The position numbers and the translations under genes are program-made. This document shows, piece after piece, positions 6,564-7,534 of a DNA stretch of 7,534 nucleotides (position 1 is its first letter; each line of letters begins with the position of its first letter). Below the pieces are notes generated by a model that was not told where the DNA came from, made no database searches, and worked only from the letters and a program-made list of their open reading frames with translations. The stretch spans positions 1 to 7,534 of the forward strand of contig JAITPP010000121.1 in assembly GCA_031289385.1 (NCBI GenBank), given 5' to 3'. The DNA comes from Prevotellaceae bacterium. GTDB taxonomy: Bacteria > Bacteroidota > Bacteroidia > Bacteroidales > UBA932.

Positions 6564-7343
6564 TTATTCGGTAATCATAATATCTTCTATCACTACATCG
6601 CGCTCGTTGGGCTCTATATTGTTTACCCAATTAAGAATATTTTTGTATGAAACAACGCCGTAGAATGGAATATCGCTTTTGGTATATACAAACAGCAGCA
6701 AGTTGTGTTCCATCGGTTCGTCTGTGCTTTTTTCCGCAATATATTCAATGCCGGCAACAGGAAATTGAACGGCTTTTTTTGCTGTGAATTTCTCGTTTTG
6801 TTCATATTTGTTGGGAAAGACGAACGAGGCGGCGGTGTTTTCAAACAAAAATATTTTCAAATAACCTTCTTTATTAGGGGTAACGGAAAAGTTAATGGCA
6901 TCGCCGTTTTTGTATCCATTACTTTGCAAACCGTTCACCTCTATTTTAAATTCAGAGTCGGTGGTGGTGCGATACCTTTTTACCTTTGCATCAATCATTA
7001 CCACAGCATATAGTTTGCCGTCCACGCTGTTTTTTTCCTGCTCGTCGATTATTATAGTATAATCGGTTACTGCGCCGTGAAGTTCGATACTCGAAAACGA
7101 ACTGAACAATTGCCAATATTTGTCGGTTGAACTAATAGTTGAAAGTATATCTGACGCTTTTATTGTTTCTTCGATGCCTGCTTTTCGCAATGCCTCTTTT
7201 TTTGCTTCCTCAATGGCTTTTTCTCTTGCCTGCTCCGGCGTAATATTAATAATAGCCCATCGCCCTACAACCCCTTTTATCTCTTGCGAAAAAAGGGGTT
7301 GCACGGCAACAAGCAAAATCGTAAATAAAACTGTACGTAACAT
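6564..7343 (-). CDS. Secreted protein with FlgT/LPP20-like N-terminus and DUF4384-like domain
   Basis: This is a 259-residue exported protein of unknown function. Residues 1-20 are a Sec signal peptide (MLRTVLFTILLVAVQPLFSQ) with no lipobox cysteine, so the product is periplasmic or surface-associated rather than lipidated. Residues about 22-125 include a helix EQAREKAIEEAKKEALRKAG followed by strands, like the domain in LPP20 and FlgT-type proteins. Residues about 130-225 (from EFKIEVNGLQSNGYKNGDAI through YLKIFLFENTAASFVFPNKY) match the general pattern of DUF4384: a polar loop, a YLKIF strand and the FPN motif. Both calls are from pattern memory, DUF4384 being the stronger. The ATG lies five bases after the stop of the upstream minus-strand gene, so the two are probably cotranscribed. 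The stop is TAA at 6566-6564. No terminator hairpin is evident beyond it. Confidence 0.75.
   Translation of the reverse strand: MLRTVLFTILLVAVQPLFSQEIKGVVGRWAIINITPEQAREKAIEEAKKEALRKAGIEETIKASDILSTISSTDKYWQLFSSFSSIELHGAVTDYTIIIDEQEKNSVDGKLYAVVMIDAKVKRYRTTTDSEFKIEVNGLQSNGYKNGDAINFSVTPNKEGYLKIFLFENTAASFVFPNKYEQNEKFTAKKAVQFPVAGIEYIAEKSTDEPMEHNLLLFVYTKSDIPFYGVVSYKNILNWVNNIEPNERDVVIEDIMITE
7268..7301 (-). promoter_or_regulatory. Perfect inverted repeat inside the signal-peptide region of the DUF4384-like gene
   Basis: CAACCCCTTTT at 7268-7278 is the exact reverse complement of AAAAGGGGTTG at 7291-7301, with a 12-base loop. In the minus-strand mRNA this 11-pair stem starts 42 bases after the A of the ATG and spans codons 15-25, overlapping the signal-peptide cleavage region. 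It may slow or gate early translation; this is inferred from position only. Confidence 0.55.
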
Positions 7344-7348
7344 GTCGG

Positions 7349-7534
7349 CTATCGGTTTTCAAACTTTTCCATTTCTTCGTTGAACACCTTTTGAAAAAGA
7401 TGTTTATCGAAATCCAATTGGAGTTTGGCATCTTTTGAAATACGATTGGCGATGTTGTTTACCAGCAATTCCTTACTCATTTCTATGGCGATGTAATAAG
7501 TTATTCTGCCATCTTTTTCTGGAAAAGTTTTTTC
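7349..7534 (-). CDS. C-terminal end of an LPP20-like envelope protein, start outside the window
   Basis: Only the last 61 residues are visible, read on the minus strand from the window edge to TAG at 7351-7349. The frame reads EKTFPEKDGRITYYIAIEMS and then a lysine- and asparagine-rich helix, ending NEEMEKFENR. The YYIAIEMSKELL strand-helix pattern recalls the C-terminus of LPP20-family lipoproteins (a strand like YVAVEM followed by a long helix). The next gene starts five bases downstream and also has an LPP20/FlgT-like N-terminal domain, which supports a shared envelope role. The signal peptide and any lipobox lie outside the window, so localisation is unproven. Confidence 0.6.
   Translation of the reverse strand, partial: EKTFPEKDGRITYYIAIEMSKELLVNNIANRISKDAKLQLDFDKHLFQKVFNEEMEKFENR

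Noticed and set aside
6518..6574. 18-codon frame MHDAYSIFVLSCVLNFIR
   Set aside because: It is too short and unsupported to call as a gene; it runs into the end of the minus-strand gene. It is kept only as a note with the promoter-like boxes.

Overview
The window looks like chromosomal DNA from a Bacteroidota (Bacteroidales-like) bacterium. The evidence is AT-rich coding sequence, A-rich leaders without a clear Shine-Dalgarno site, matches to the Bacteroidetes -7 promoter box (TAnnTTTG), a lipoprotein of a type seen mainly in Bacteroidetes, and intergenic gaps filled with short AT-rich tandem repeats. No phage, transposon, CRISPR, tRNA or rRNA feature was seen.

Layout, left to right. (1) Positions 2-1000, +: the 3' part of hflX, a ribosome-associated GTPase, cut off by the window edge. 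(2) 1001-1179: a gap with a short heptamer repeat and a likely serS promoter. (3) 1180-2448, +: serS, complete seryl-tRNA synthetase. (4) 2443-2543: a 17/25-base tandem repeat that begins inside the last codons of serS. (5) 2579-6117, +: a compact three-gene unit made of a large surface or periplasmic lipoprotein (DUF4836-like), an ABC ATPase starting at TTG 15 bases later, and a four-helix FtsX/LolE/MacB-type permease whose ATG overlaps the ATPase stop. (6) 6118-6563: a gene-free gap with an exact 18-unit heptamer array, a second heptamer array of opposite orientation, CTTTGTG repeats and a cluster of promoter-like boxes. (7) 6564-7534, -: two tightly spaced envelope-type genes, a secreted protein with a DUF4384-like domain and, upstream of it, the C-terminal end of an LPP20-like protein.

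How they work together: hflX and serS are translation housekeeping genes. The three-gene unit probably encodes an envelope ABC machine of the LolCDE/MacB class (type VII ABC) together with a lipoprotein partner or client. The ATPase is unusual because the H-loop histidine appears to be missing and the first Walker A glycine is alanine, so this may be a regulatory or mechanically altered transporter. The minus-strand pair belongs to the LPP20/DUF4384 group of envelope proteins and converges with the ABC unit on the repeat-rich gap.

The points most worth a second look are the ABC cassette with its degenerate ATPase, strong hairpins placed about 40 bases inside two downstream operon genes, and the period-7 repeats that recur in the gaps.
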